64,000 nucleotides of DNA from Heliocybe sulcata (lineage: Eukaryota; Basidiomycota; Agaricomycetes; Gloeophyllales; Gloeophyllaceae), in NCBI GenBank assembly GCA_004369045.1, contig ML213503.1, positions 3,203,697-3,267,696 of the forward strand, in the 5' to 3' direction. Made by a program: the position numbers and the translations under genes. Under the pieces are notes generated by a model. It searched no databases, had not been told where the DNA came from, and worked only from the letters and a program-made list of their open reading frames with translations. This document shows, piece after piece, positions 44,994 through 55,856 of this stretch (position 1 is its first letter; each line of letters starts with the position of its first letter).

Positions 44994-47900
44994 ATGACTG
45001 CCGCTACTCTGCAATTTGGTCCGGAATGGATGCGCACCAAGCCACAGGCACCTCGGTCGCAAGTGGCACCATCACCGCCGCCCCAGTCCAATGCTCCTCC
45101 TACGGCTTCTTCATATTCGTCCCTCGTAACTCCTGCGCCGCACCCTTCGGAAGAAAAGCGAGACTCTTCTAAGCCGTTCAAGTACTCTAAAGAAGATATG
45201 CTGCGAATTTATAAAGAAAGCGGAGGGAGGGGAGGGCTAGGTTTAGAGGTTGAGCGGTGGGAGGGCATCGTACGCGAAGGAAACTCGGAGCCTGCTGCTC
45301 TGAGGGAATGGACCGAGGCGGAGAAGAAGGTTGTAACCCGTTGTCTCATTTACGTAGCGGACATAGTGGTTTACCCGTGGCGTACAGCTCTTTGCAGGGT
45401 CTTTGAACTCCGAAATGCGCAGACGGCAGTCCACAGATTATTTAGGAACCATATCTGCGACCTCGCTGAGTGGCGAAAGACCGCGCCTCACGCACAACGC
45501 CTCGGGGGGTGTCAGTCCTATGAGAGAACGCTTTGGTTCGCTCATGGGAAGAAGAAGAGGGGATAGCACCGGTGACTCCCATCCATATGACCCTTCTCTG
45601 CTAGGCTGATCACCGTCTCGTATAAGACCAACAGCCATCAGTCCTCCCCCGGAAGCTCTCTATGTCCGGCATACACGGGGCGTTGAACAGTCCTCGTGAT
45701 GGCGGTATGCCATCCCCTCGGACACGGGTCGGCTTCGCTCCCGGCTTCGACGGCGTGCTCAATGGTGGCGAAGGTTGGAATCTCAGAAGACGACCGTCTG
45801 AAGGGCCTCTGAGAACGGCGAACAGCTCTATTGACCACGGTTCTGCGGACTCACCATCCGACAGCCAGCACCAGATTAAGGAGGAAGAGGAATCAACTGA
45901 GGCGAATGGTCAAACTAGCACGGGTGCCCGCAATTTCATGGCGAATGCTAGCGGTGGTGGTCCATCAGTCTCCGCCGGGAACGCGTCGCAGAACCCTTCG
46001 GATACCACAACAGGCCTCGATAACGGGATTGCTGGTTTGTCCATTGGCAGCTCCACTGATCCCAATAACTCTGGTGGACTGTCTGCGGTCCCTCCATCAA
46101 ACCCTGCGCCGGGGGCTCCGCCGCCAGGATTAACCGACTTAGCCAGCATTGAATGGTCTTACCTGGACCCACAGGGTCAGGTCCAAGGTAAGTTTTTGTG
46201 TGGGTGATATGCCAGAAGGTCTCTTGACATTGAATCCCCGCTGTAGGCCCTTTCCGTGCTGATGTGATGCAGAAATGGCATAACGACGGGTATTTCACGC
46301 CGGATCTCTTAATGAAGCGGGCACATATTGATCTTGAGTGGACGAGTGTTGGAGAGTTGACTCGTCGCGCAGGCGGAGGACAGATTTTCTTGACGCCTCT
46401 GACGCAGTCTACGGCACCCCCGGGTCTGCCTCGACGGTCTGAACCTCCCACCGATCAACTCAGGTCTCCCACAGCTGTGAATCAGCCTTACCAACCTATA
46501 CCAATGCGGTCTTTGCGGACCTCAACCCTTGACTCGTACCTCAATGGCCCTTCTTCTGCTTCTGCGTCACCTTCTTCATCGTTCGGAGCTGGGAGATTCA
46601 GCAACGGCTCGCCGGATCCAGCGGCATTCGGGAACAAAATTTACTCCGCAGGTGATCCATCCATCGGTATCCGTGGCGGGGCATTCGGGACACCTCGCGA
46701 GTTGGGACCGGAAGGGCCGTCAAGAGCTGGCTTCAACGAGACGGGCTTTGACTCACCTTTGACGCACCGCTCTTCACCGTTTGATCGAGCTGCCCCAAAT
46801 CGAGCGCCATCTATGGATGGTTTCGGTTATGATGCCACGGGCGGATGGGCTAATGGGTTCAATCATAGTCAGAGCGCCGACAGCTCCTTGGTTTCTCCAG
46901 TTATGGGGAACAGTGTGAACGGTCTGGGAGGTGCACGTGGGCTAGGAGAGCCCGCACTGGGGTCTTTCAATTCCCTGGGTTCAGTCAATATACCATATGG
47001 GACTCCCAGGCAGCTTTCTGGTCTTGGAAGAGACGTGTTTGCTAGACAAACTCTTCCTGAGAGCCCGATCCCTGACAGCGGCATAAACGGTCATGGTCCT
47101 GCTAGTTTCGGTTCTCTTCCTCAATCACAGGGCTTCCCTCAGTCGCCTTCCTCTCAGCTTGGTTCGCAACCCGCCCAGTCGTTAGCTCCACTGGCTACTG
47201 CATTAGCGCAGTCATCCATTGGGTCACATTCTCCCGTTGTCCAGCAATCGCAGAGCTTCCAGCACTCAGTGCTTCCTACCCCCAGCCAAGCAATACCTGC
47301 CTCTTCCTGGAACGTACCAGAGCCATCCCCCTCTAGGCGACCTAACCCATTCGATGCGTCGGTACCGAAGACAGGTAACACTATTGCGAACCCAGGGGCA
47401 AGCGGCGCTCTTAGTACCAGCGGCTCTATTACTCCATCTCACCAGGCTCAGCCTGCGTCCACAAATCCTATCCCGCCGTCACAATCCCAGATTTTGAATG
47501 AAAAATCTCCCTGGTATGCCGCATCCAAGGGAATAGTCGAGGAGGGCTGGGGTGATGCTGGCGGTGCCAATCGACTGACCGTGAGCAATCTCATGCAACA
47601 TAACGAACAGCAGCGTCAAAAGGAGAAGACTCCCGTCGGAGGTAGTCCTGACCCCGAAGAACGAGCGGAAGCTGGCGCAGAACCCTCGCCGGTACCGCCA
47701 GTTGCACCCACGGCAGTGGACAAAGCCGTACCGAAGAAGAAATCCTCCCAGAAGAGGACTCAGAATGCCTCTGCGGAGCCCGTGGCACCTCCGTCTTCTG
47801 CTTCCACGAATCCGGCTTCACCGATTGTACCCGGCGGTGTGCCAGCACAGAAAGCCGCTTGGACCCTCGACGAGGAGAAGGCCAGACCCTCTGGCGTCGC

Positions 47901-49019
47901 CATGGGCTTCCGCGAGATCCAGGAAGCCGAAGCCAAAAGACTGGAGGCTCAGAAAGCAGCGGATAAGCAACGGGAGAAGGAGCGCTTGGCAAAGGCTGCG
48001 GCTTCTCCGTCCACCGAGGAAGCGCAGCCGTTCGTCGCTTCGTGGGGATTGCCGACCTCCCAAGCTGGCGCTGCTCGTACCAACGGTCAGACTTCCAAAG
48101 ACGCTGCGGCTGCTGCCACTCCTGGCACTCCTGTGTCGGCTCCTTGGACAAATGCCGTCAAGCCTGCCACCACCAAGAAGACCATGAAGGAGATCCAAGA
48201 AGAAGAAGAAAAGCGCAAGAAGGAAGCCGCGAAACAAAAGGAAACGGCAGCTGCCGCTGTTCGTAGGGGATATGCTGAGACTACTACCAAGGTAAGTCTA
48301 TCCTAACTACCGACTTCGACATCTTGCTCATTTCCACTGCCTACTTCAGAGCACACCGACAACACCAGCTGCAGTCAGTGGGCCCTGGTCCACGGTCGGC
48401 CCGGGGGGTAAAGTAGCTGCACCAGTCACTACTGCTGTGTCCACTAGCCGCCCACCTCTGCCGACATCCGTGTCTGCCGCGAGTATTGTGAGCTCGGCTC
48501 CCCGGACCCCGACAGCTACGAACGGTGTCACTCGAACGATAAGCAGTGCGCCTGCCCCTGCGGCAACGAAGGCAGCTCCAATGCCGAAGCTCGAGGAGGC
48601 ACCGGCTGCCCCTTCCGCGGAGCTTCTCAAGTGGTTGAGCGATAGTCTCAAGGGACTCAATAGCTCCGTCAACCGTGAGTTCCTACATAATGCAGTGCAA
48701 GGACTGTTCGCTGACGGCCTCTCTCTCAGTGGAGGAGATTGCCTCTATGCTATTGTCCTTCCCTCTGGATCCTGATCCTTCCACCCTCGAACTCATCTCC
48801 GACCTCATCTACGCCAACAGCACGACCATGGATGGCAGACGTTTTGCAGCGGATTTCGCCAACAGGCGCAAGCTTGATGCATCCTCTCGCACTAAGGCGA
48901 GCGGAGCAAAGACACCCAGTATTGCGGACGTAGTGAAGGCTCAGCCGAAGCCTGCGCAGAATGACGGGTGGGGAGGCTTCAAGGTCGTGAACAAGAAGAA
49001 GAAGGGTGGCAAGGCATAG
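44994..49019 (+). CDS. GYF-domain protein (GIGYF/Smy2-Syh1-like)
   Basis: The model is join(44994..45329, 45388..45571, 45627..46187, 46247..48291, 48350..48674, 48730..49019): 3741 nt, 1246 residues. An N-terminal region with KYSKEDMLRIYKESGG, resembling the start of GIGYF proteins, is followed by disordered sequence. The GYF domain (about 347-405) is intact: IEWSYLDPQGQVQGPF, then MQKWHNDGYF and LMKRAHIDLEW, with the aromatic residues that bind PPGF-type proline ligands. A Pro/Ser/Gln-rich centre and a long basic-acidic coiled coil (REIQEAEAKRLEAQKAADKQ) precede a C-terminal helical part (LLKWLSDSLKGL, LLSFPLDPDPSTLELISDLI) and a GGFKVVNKKKKGGKA end. Relatives act in translation repression and quality control at stalled ribosomes. 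Confidence 0.9.
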
Positions 49020-49148
49020 GTTGAATAGAGTCATACTGTATTGAATATCTTCATATTATGTATTCACTTATAATGGTTTCATCCGTGCGGAAGTCTAGCA
49101 AGAGTTGAGAATAGCACAATATCAATGTATGGGCGAAATTAACTATAC

Positions 49149-49232
49149 GCCCGCCTAGCTCAATCGGATAGAGCGTCAGACTCTTATGACTAGGCGATCT
49201 GAAGGCTGCGAGTTCGACCCTCGCGGTGGGCT
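49149..49232 (+). tRNA. tRNA-Lys(CTT) with a 10-nt intron
   Basis: Acceptor stem GCCCGCC (49149-49155) pairs with GGTGGGC (49225-49231), with one G:T pair, and T as discriminator. The D arm is GCTC...GAGC. The anticodon stem TCAGA (49176-49180) pairs with TCTGA (49198-49202), and the T arm is GCGAG-TTCGACC-CTCGC. The loop reads CTCTTA then a 10-nt intron (49187-49196) just after position 37, the canonical site; anticodon CTT is at 49183-49185. A and B boxes are good. Confidence 0.9.
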
Positions 49233-49239
49233 AGAGTCC

Positions 49240-49244
49240 TTTTT
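49240..49244 (+). terminator. Pol III terminator of tRNA-Lys
   Basis: A run of five T residues starts 8 nt after the tRNA 3' end, the usual RNA polymerase III stop signal. Confidence 0.7.
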
Positions 49245-49609
49245 CGCCGCTGCTTCGGCGTATTTCAGCAATCGCCTAGCTCGATGTATTTTCTTTTCAA
49301 ACAACGGAGCAGTCCTTTTGACCTGTCGGGCCTCTGCAGGTGTATACCATTCCATAATGTTTTTCTGATGATCGCCATTTCTTCTTCTGATATCGCACTC
49401 GCAAGCGCCACAATGCGTGACAGGCCAAAACTGTACAGTTTACATAATCATTGTCCCACAATCGTACACTTGTCCAGAGTATCAGTTCTCAGCTTAGGCA
49501 ACCAAGAAAGTCTACGGGTGAGGTACGTCGCTGCTCGGTGTCCTTGATTTGTTCTGGGCTTACTTCTGTATCTGCTGCTAGCAAGCCATCCCCCACAGCA
49601 CCCTACAAA
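49245..49609. promoter_or_regulatory. RPS29 upstream region with likely 5'-UTR intron
   Basis: GTACGT at 49523 and CTGCTAG ending at 49581 would bound a 59-bp intron in the 5' leader, ending 28 nt before the ATG. Leader introns are common in fungal ribosomal protein genes. No coding sequence upstream. Confidence 0.4.
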
Positions 49610-49889
49610 ATGACCCACGACGCCGTTTGGTTCTCTCGCCCCAGGAAGTACGGCAAGGGCAGCCGTCAATGGTGCGTTTCGCTGTCTACCCTTTGTGCTG
49701 GTAGCTGAACGGGTTCTTCGTTGTAGCCGCCTCTGCGCTCACCAAGCCGGTATCATCCGCAAGTATGGCCTTGATCTGTGCCGTCAGTGCTTCCGTGAGA
49801 AGTCCAGCCAGATCGGTTTCGAGAAGGTACGTCTTGACTTCCGCTATGTATCGTTGGACCCTCAGTAATCCCGAGCACAGAACCGGTGA
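49610..49889 (+). CDS. RPS29: Small ribosomal subunit protein S29 (uS14)
   Basis: The model is join(49610..49671, 49727..49826, 49881..49889): 171 nt, 56 residues, the exact length of eukaryotic S29. The sequence [20 protein letters not shown], then [19 protein letters not shown] and [14 protein letters not shown] matches the family. The two CxxC pairs bind zinc. The last exon is only 9 nt (Asn-Arg-stop), reached through a 54-bp GT-AG intron. Without it the C-terminal Arg would be lost. Confidence 0.96.
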
Positions 49890-50587
49890 AGCATCCTCTG
49901 GACTTCGTCTGTCTTCTCCTGTTCTCCCTCGCTTTCTGCCTCTCATGCATCCACACCTGGGCCTGTCATGTATGTCTATCTCGATATGACCGAGATACGA
50001 TTTCGCATCGCAAATACTTTGTGAAACCGATCCTTTGGCACTAGAGCACTATCACTGCTGGTGTCGGACATCGCCATTCTGCTCCGACTGCACTCTGCGG
50101 CAAGGCGTCAACTGGCGAATCTCGTGTCTGAAGCTTGAAGTCCCGCATTCCAGCATGCAAGCAACAGTCTGAGATTGCAGAATAACTACAGGATGACAAA
50201 CAAATAGCGCTGGAGATATACTATAAGACAGACGACTGAGCCACGGAGACAGTGAACAAAATACTCTGTACAAGTGAAAGTACTGTGTACAAGGCAGCAA
50301 TAATAAAATGTGAGTTCGATAGTAGGGAAAGCAAAAGCCGACCAAGTCAATGATGCGAATTCGGAATACAATGCATGTTGGTATGTTATATAGGCTGCCG
50401 GAGGGAGTCCGAGCTATGAGATGGCACAGTAAACAGACGTGAGTCGATTGGTGATATAATGTAGATGGCGAAGAATGGAACGGAGCATGAGGCCTGACTC
50501 TTGAGTTTTACATAGGGTATTTGACCTGGAGTTAAACGAGCGGATGCCCTGACGTCGTGAACTGGACGGCTGTTGGGGCGAGCTAGA
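49890..50587. other. Intergenic, tail-to-tail RPS29 / Pumilio gene
   Basis: About 700 bp holding two 3' UTRs; AT-rich around 50190-50310. No gene or repeat recognised. Confidence 0.4.
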
Positions 50588-53500
50588 TTACATGCCGTAT
50601 CCGAAAGAGGATCGCTGGTACGGGTCGTTCAGTCCGCCAGACACTCCAACGCTCGCGAAGCTGCCGCTCACGTTGGGGAACGACGAACCACCATTGAACC
50701 CGCCTCCCATAGAGTGGGAGGGCGTCAAGCCCTGCGGAGATCCACCTTGAAGAACGTAGGAGTCGATCGAATGAGGCTGAAGTCCATGCATCTGCGAGGC
50801 GTGGAGGTGGCCTTGTCCGATAGGGCTTTGACCTTGGAGGGAATACATGCCGTTCTGCGGGCTGTAGACATCAGCCAAACCATTGGTCTGATGCAGACTT
50901 TGCGACGGTATGTGGCGACCACCTAGATGGCCCCCGCCGAGTCCCTGAGTTCCCAGGCCCATACCGACCACGGACTGTTGGCTGCCATAGGTACCGAATT
51001 GCTCCATCTGCTGTTCGCGCTGCAACTTGTTTTGAATGCGCTTCCCGTAAGGCGTGTTCCGGATAAGTGGCAACACGGGCCTGATGCCCTCCACTAAGAG
51101 AGCACGCTGGGTAGGTTCCGCGTAATCCAGGGCAGTCTGATGTGCGTAATTGAGTATTCAGAGAAGTATGATAGAAGATTCTGCGGACCTGGACGCAATA
51201 ATTGCCGTAAGAATCCCTCAAAAGCTTCTCTAGCCGAGTCCGGTTAAGCATCTCTTCGATCAACAGCTTCCGCGTGCTATGCTCAGCAACCCGGATGCAC
51301 TATTAAAAGGTCAGCGCAGTCCAAGCTGAGGATCAAAGATGCATCTACCTTCTCGATGACGTTGGAACTGAATTTCTGAACGGACAAGGCGCATACATTG
51401 CCGGTGAACTGACGGATTACTGCGTCGCTGAAGCGGTTGTCGTTCAGATCTAGAATATATTGTACAACCTGGGGCAAATGATAAACAGGTGATAAGGCTA
51501 AGGTTTCGCCGTACTCACATAGTTGCCGTAAGGGTCCTGAACAAGAGTGAGCGCATTGTACGTGATCTCGTTCACCAACTGAACGCGCTGATGCTCAGAT
51601 GCGTGATCAACGCATCTCTGCAAGACGCAGCAACCGTGACGATGAGTAGCCACTTCGACACAGTTGGCCGCAACCGCGTTGTAGATGAACTGTGACGGCA
51701 AAGATGAGATCAATGCTCTCGCCATTGTTGTCAACTCCATACCTGATTATCCTCGGGCGCCAGCTTGTTCAAGCACTTTTGGATTACGTGGTTACCGTTC
51801 AGGTCCTTGATTAGCACTACAACATGAAGACTGAGGGCGACGATGATAGAATGAATCTGAGCATAGTATCTATGATCAGTCTGCGTCCGTGATCCACCCG
51901 TAAGTGTTGAAGGTGGATTGAAACTAGCGATGGAACTTGCCTGTCGTCTGGTAGACAGGAAATCAATCATCTTCTGCACCGCCCGCGTCCCGTGCATGTT
52001 GAGTGAGATATTGACCAAGTCCTGCGCCACGGACTCGCAGATCACGTTCCGCTGTTCGTCAGTCGAGTATTCCAACAGCTTCTGGCACAGATAGTTGCCG
52101 AAAGGATCTGATCACAAGTCAGGCTATAGACCCGCCGCTAACATCGCCCATGTAACGCACCCGTCATCAGATCGGCAAAGTGGCCGAACGTCTCGCGGAA
52201 GATCATGTCGCGGTGCTCTGGAACACCTTCTTCAAGCTTCTTCTGGAGGTACCTGCACCCATGCTGGTCCTTGCAGAGCCCCAGGATCTCGCCCTGCAGA
52301 TCCTCCAGACGAGTGCCTGCAAATCGGTTGACTTCATGCGGAACGTAAGTAGCGGTCGCATAGTCGAGGTAGCGAAGAACTCACACTCCCTATCTACATC
52401 ACCACGCTTATGCTTAGGACCGTGGAGCCCATTCATCTTCGCATCCGCACTATTAACCCGACCGCCCATGCCGTAGCGAGCACCTTGGTTATTGTACAAC
52501 CCCGCTGACCCAGGGGCACCATTCAAGGGAGTATTGATACGTCCACTGGGGTCGAACCCGTAGGTATTATAGTTAGTATCCAAGCCTGCATTAAGGCCAC
52601 CGCCGTACACAGAGTCGCCGCCATACGACTGAAGACGATGTGAGTAGCCGGTCATGCAACAGCATAAAAGACGACAACACACTTGGAGGGATTCGTCCAG
52701 GCCAGATTGAATAGAGTTGAACGTCAGAGGCGTCTGCGAGCCGTCGTACTGGGCGGAAGGAGCCCTGGATAGAGACGCCCTAAGATCGCCTGCAGTAAGA
52801 CCGGTGTCACCCAGCTGGCCAGATGAGGTGGCAGCGGTCAAGCGGCCATTTAGCGATTGAGGATCGGGTGACAAAGGAGTACCCGGAGTCTTCAGGAATT
52901 GAGAAGCAGCGCTGGGCAAGCCGGCCAAAGGGGTACCCGGGACGGACCTGGTGGCAATGGACAAGGAGTCGTTCATATTGAAGCCCAGAGGCGAACCCCG
53001 GCGGGAGTTGGCAAGGCTCTGCTGGAGATGCGGCGTAGCTGAGGCCGATACGGTGGACCCGATCTTGTTTGCCAGCTCAATAGCGGAACCCAAGTTCAGA
53101 GGAGGGCCAGTGGTCGTGCGCCTATCAGACCTGATGGGAAGTCCATCCTGACCACGAGTGAACTGTGGCCACTCCGAAGCTTTCTCGCGGGCCTCAAGAC
53201 CACGGCCAGTAAAGGAGGGACGAGGCGGAGTCTGAGACAATGGAGCAAGGTCTAACGCGGCCGACGACGTCGACAGCTACGATCGGTGGCATAAGAGGGG
53301 CAGACCAACAGGTAACCACAGCCCAATTGGATACTCACCTTGTTCTGATACTGATACTTGTCATCATCAGATGTAGGAAGATGTCTCATGGCGTCTACGA
53401 CAAGGGTATAAATACGCCATACAAAACGGTCGTCCGAGACAACTCACTGTGCATCTCCTGGTCCAACTGCTCGTCCAACATCATCCCAGCATTGAACCCA

Positions 53501-54302
53501 TTGCCATAACTGACGCCCTGCGCAACAGACGGAGTCCTGGACAAAGGAGAGATTGAACCATTGCCTTCACCTGCCAGAGACAAGCCCTGCAAGTGGCCGG
53601 CCAACTCCTCATCGTGCTCACTGGCCGAAGTGCGACGACTCGCGGGCATGCTCTTGGCACCGGCACGCCCGTAGACTTGGTTGGAAGATGGCGCCAAAGT
53701 CATCTCCGGCGAGTGGTTGACCGACGGCGCGTACGTGACAGATTTTCGCTTGTCAGAAGGGGCCGTACCGACTGCTTTTAGAATGCCAGAATCGACAGCA
53801 GGTTGAGCCAAGCCAGAAGCAAGACCAGGTGCAATGTCGCCGACGAGAACCGCATTAACGCGAGGTGGGGTCGTGGGCGCCGAAATCGCCACATGCTGAA
53901 GGGACGCACCAGAATTGCCGTCGTACGGGATGTTAAGGAGTTCCCGCGCCTGCTGGTGCTCAAGAGCCCGCATCTGATCCTCAAATATTTTCCTCTGAAG
54001 AAGCCGCTGGCGCTCGTGTTCCATCCGCTTGAGCTCTACTCGCTGAGCAGTTAGGTTTACTGTGAGCGCAAGAAAGGGGTCGAGAATTGTTGAGAAGGCT
54101 CACAGCAGAGATGTCAGGCATATTAGTTCCCAACCTCGCCGCCTAAAACGAAAATACTTAGGATGGTCCATAACGGGTATAAACAGGGACGTTAGCTCAC
54201 AGAATCAGCTAAATCCAAAAAGGCCGGTGGACTTTGCTTTCTTTGGTCAGAGGGAGGTCGATTATCGGTGGGTGAGGTAGAAGGTTCCAAGGTAGTGTTC
54301 AT
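50588..54302 (-). CDS. Pumilio-family (PUF) RNA-binding protein
   Basis: Thirteen exons: complement(join(50588..51136, 51189..51299, 51349..51468, 51519..51689, 51743..51856, 51941..52107, 52161..52331, 52385..52628, 52683..53276, 53339..53394, 53448..54042, 54104..54142, 54201..54302)), 3033 nt, 1010 residues. A long disordered N-terminus (1-540) includes an Arg/Gln coiled stretch and Ser/Pro-rich parts. PUF repeats span about 544-875, with NRFAGTRLEDLQGEILGLCKD shortened here to its start NRFAGTRLEDL, and helix-2 triplets in HGCRYLQKKL, GNYLCQKLLE, GTRAVQKMID, GNHVIQKCLN, HGCCVLQRCV, GNYVVQYILD, SSNVIEKCIR and GNYCVQTALD. That is eight repeats, so it should read about eight bases of a UGUA-type 3'-UTR site. 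The Gly/Ser/Gln-rich tail ends YGM. Intron 51857-51940 starts with GC (CAG|GCAAGT). Confidence 0.94.
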
Positions 54303-55856
54303 TGCAACAAGGTGAATTCGGTTCCAGGGCGGTGAGCGACAGACAAGAAACGGTGCGAAAGTAAGAAATAGAAAGCGATAAGCCTAGTTGCACAAGGGTA
54401 AATCCTGAGGTTTACGGTCATCGCTCGTTCAGGACTGTAGGCAGAAGATGCGGCATCTATAGACACACCTGCAAGCCACTTTTAAGCCCGTCTAGAAAGG
54501 ACTGTTGTTACAATTGCGGCGAAAGGGCCTGTGCATGCCACTGTCAGAGCAGGAACTGAGGCGAACAGGCGCAGCGGCAGCAGACCTTTTGTTTTACTGC
54601 AATGACCTGGAAGAAATTGCAAGGAGAGTTCGCTGTCGGCGGCTGGAGGAATTATATGGGGACTTGTAATAGGAACGAGAACTCTAAAAGATCACGGAGG
54701 TTACCAGACGTTACCCTGGTTTTTTCGGGCTCCGCCTGAGGTCCATTCCCTTTATGGGCTGCTTCCGTATCGTGTAAGCGCGGGCTTCTCTAAACTTTCT
54801 GCCATCTTCACATCCCTGGCGCGTGCTCGCTCGCAGTCCCGCCTCTGCGAATCGAATCTTCTTCCCGCCCTGCCTGCTTTTTCTGCCGTGCATACGTGGT
54901 AGAAGCTCAGCGATTCCCGCCTCTCAGGGCGCATCATGCGAACGCGGAAATAGGCATCCATGCTGCAACCCTTCGCTTATGCCACGCCTTCCCGCGAAAA
55001 CTTTCAGAAGCGTCGGTCTAGATCTCCGCCAACCGTCAACTCAAAAACCTCAATTTGCCTCCGTTTCATTTCGTTGCGTGCCACGATACCGAGTGGCTCC
55101 CCCATTGCTTCGCGAAAATCCTCGCAACTTCGCTCTCGAGAACGAATGAGGGAGCCACAGTCGACCCTGCTCGTTTTTACTTAAAGCCGTGCATATGTGG
55201 CGCCGTCGTATGTGCATATGCATGGCTGAGCTTGGACCGCGGCGTCATGTAGAGCATGTATAGCGAAACAGGACGGACGTCGATTGCGATGAATGCTCAC
55301 CGACATGACAGAAAATTATTCGCTGTCCATGACGGTACCGATAACATGATTGACATATGGTAACTGCAGTACGTACCTCGTTCCTCGGACACAAATGGCT
55401 TCCATCGGGTGTGATACGGGGCTATCATCCTTCTCAGTCGCAGAGACACAACCACGATGTCTCAGGGACCTACGGCATTTTGATCCTGTTCAATAGACGG
55501 CGCCTGAGAAGGCACGTTGATACCTTCGTCTGATACACGGAAGATAACCGGACACGCATGTTACAGTCCTTTCATTCCATCCATGCATATGCATAGCCAT
55601 GCATGCGTGAAACACTCAGGGAGGTGCATCATCGGCAAGATCTCGCCACAATCAATATTGATGTTCTGCAGCAACTTGAGACTCCGATAGAAAGTACTGC
55701 CAGCTGTCCGACGACTGGGACAGACACACAAAGCCACCGTCGGGTACTTACCATCGGGTACTTACCATCAACGTATCCAGACGAGGCACTCCATCGCTAG
55801 GGAGAATAGATGCAGACCCTACATCACTCTAATTAGAAGAAGCATAGATCCATAGA
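54303..55856. other. Long intergenic region upstream of the Pumilio gene
   Basis: About 1.55 kb between the Pumilio start and the UVRAG 3' end. Open stretches in it overlap each other on both strands and show no recognisable similarity. GCATATGCATG-like words recur around 55205-55605. A direct repeat of GGGTACTTACCATC occurs at 55740-55770. Long upstream regions are usual for regulated RNA-binding protein genes. Confidence 0.4.

Noticed and set aside
54700-55260. Several overlapping open stretches in the long Pumilio upstream region
   Set aside because: They overlap on both strands without recognisable similarity or a convincing splice pattern.
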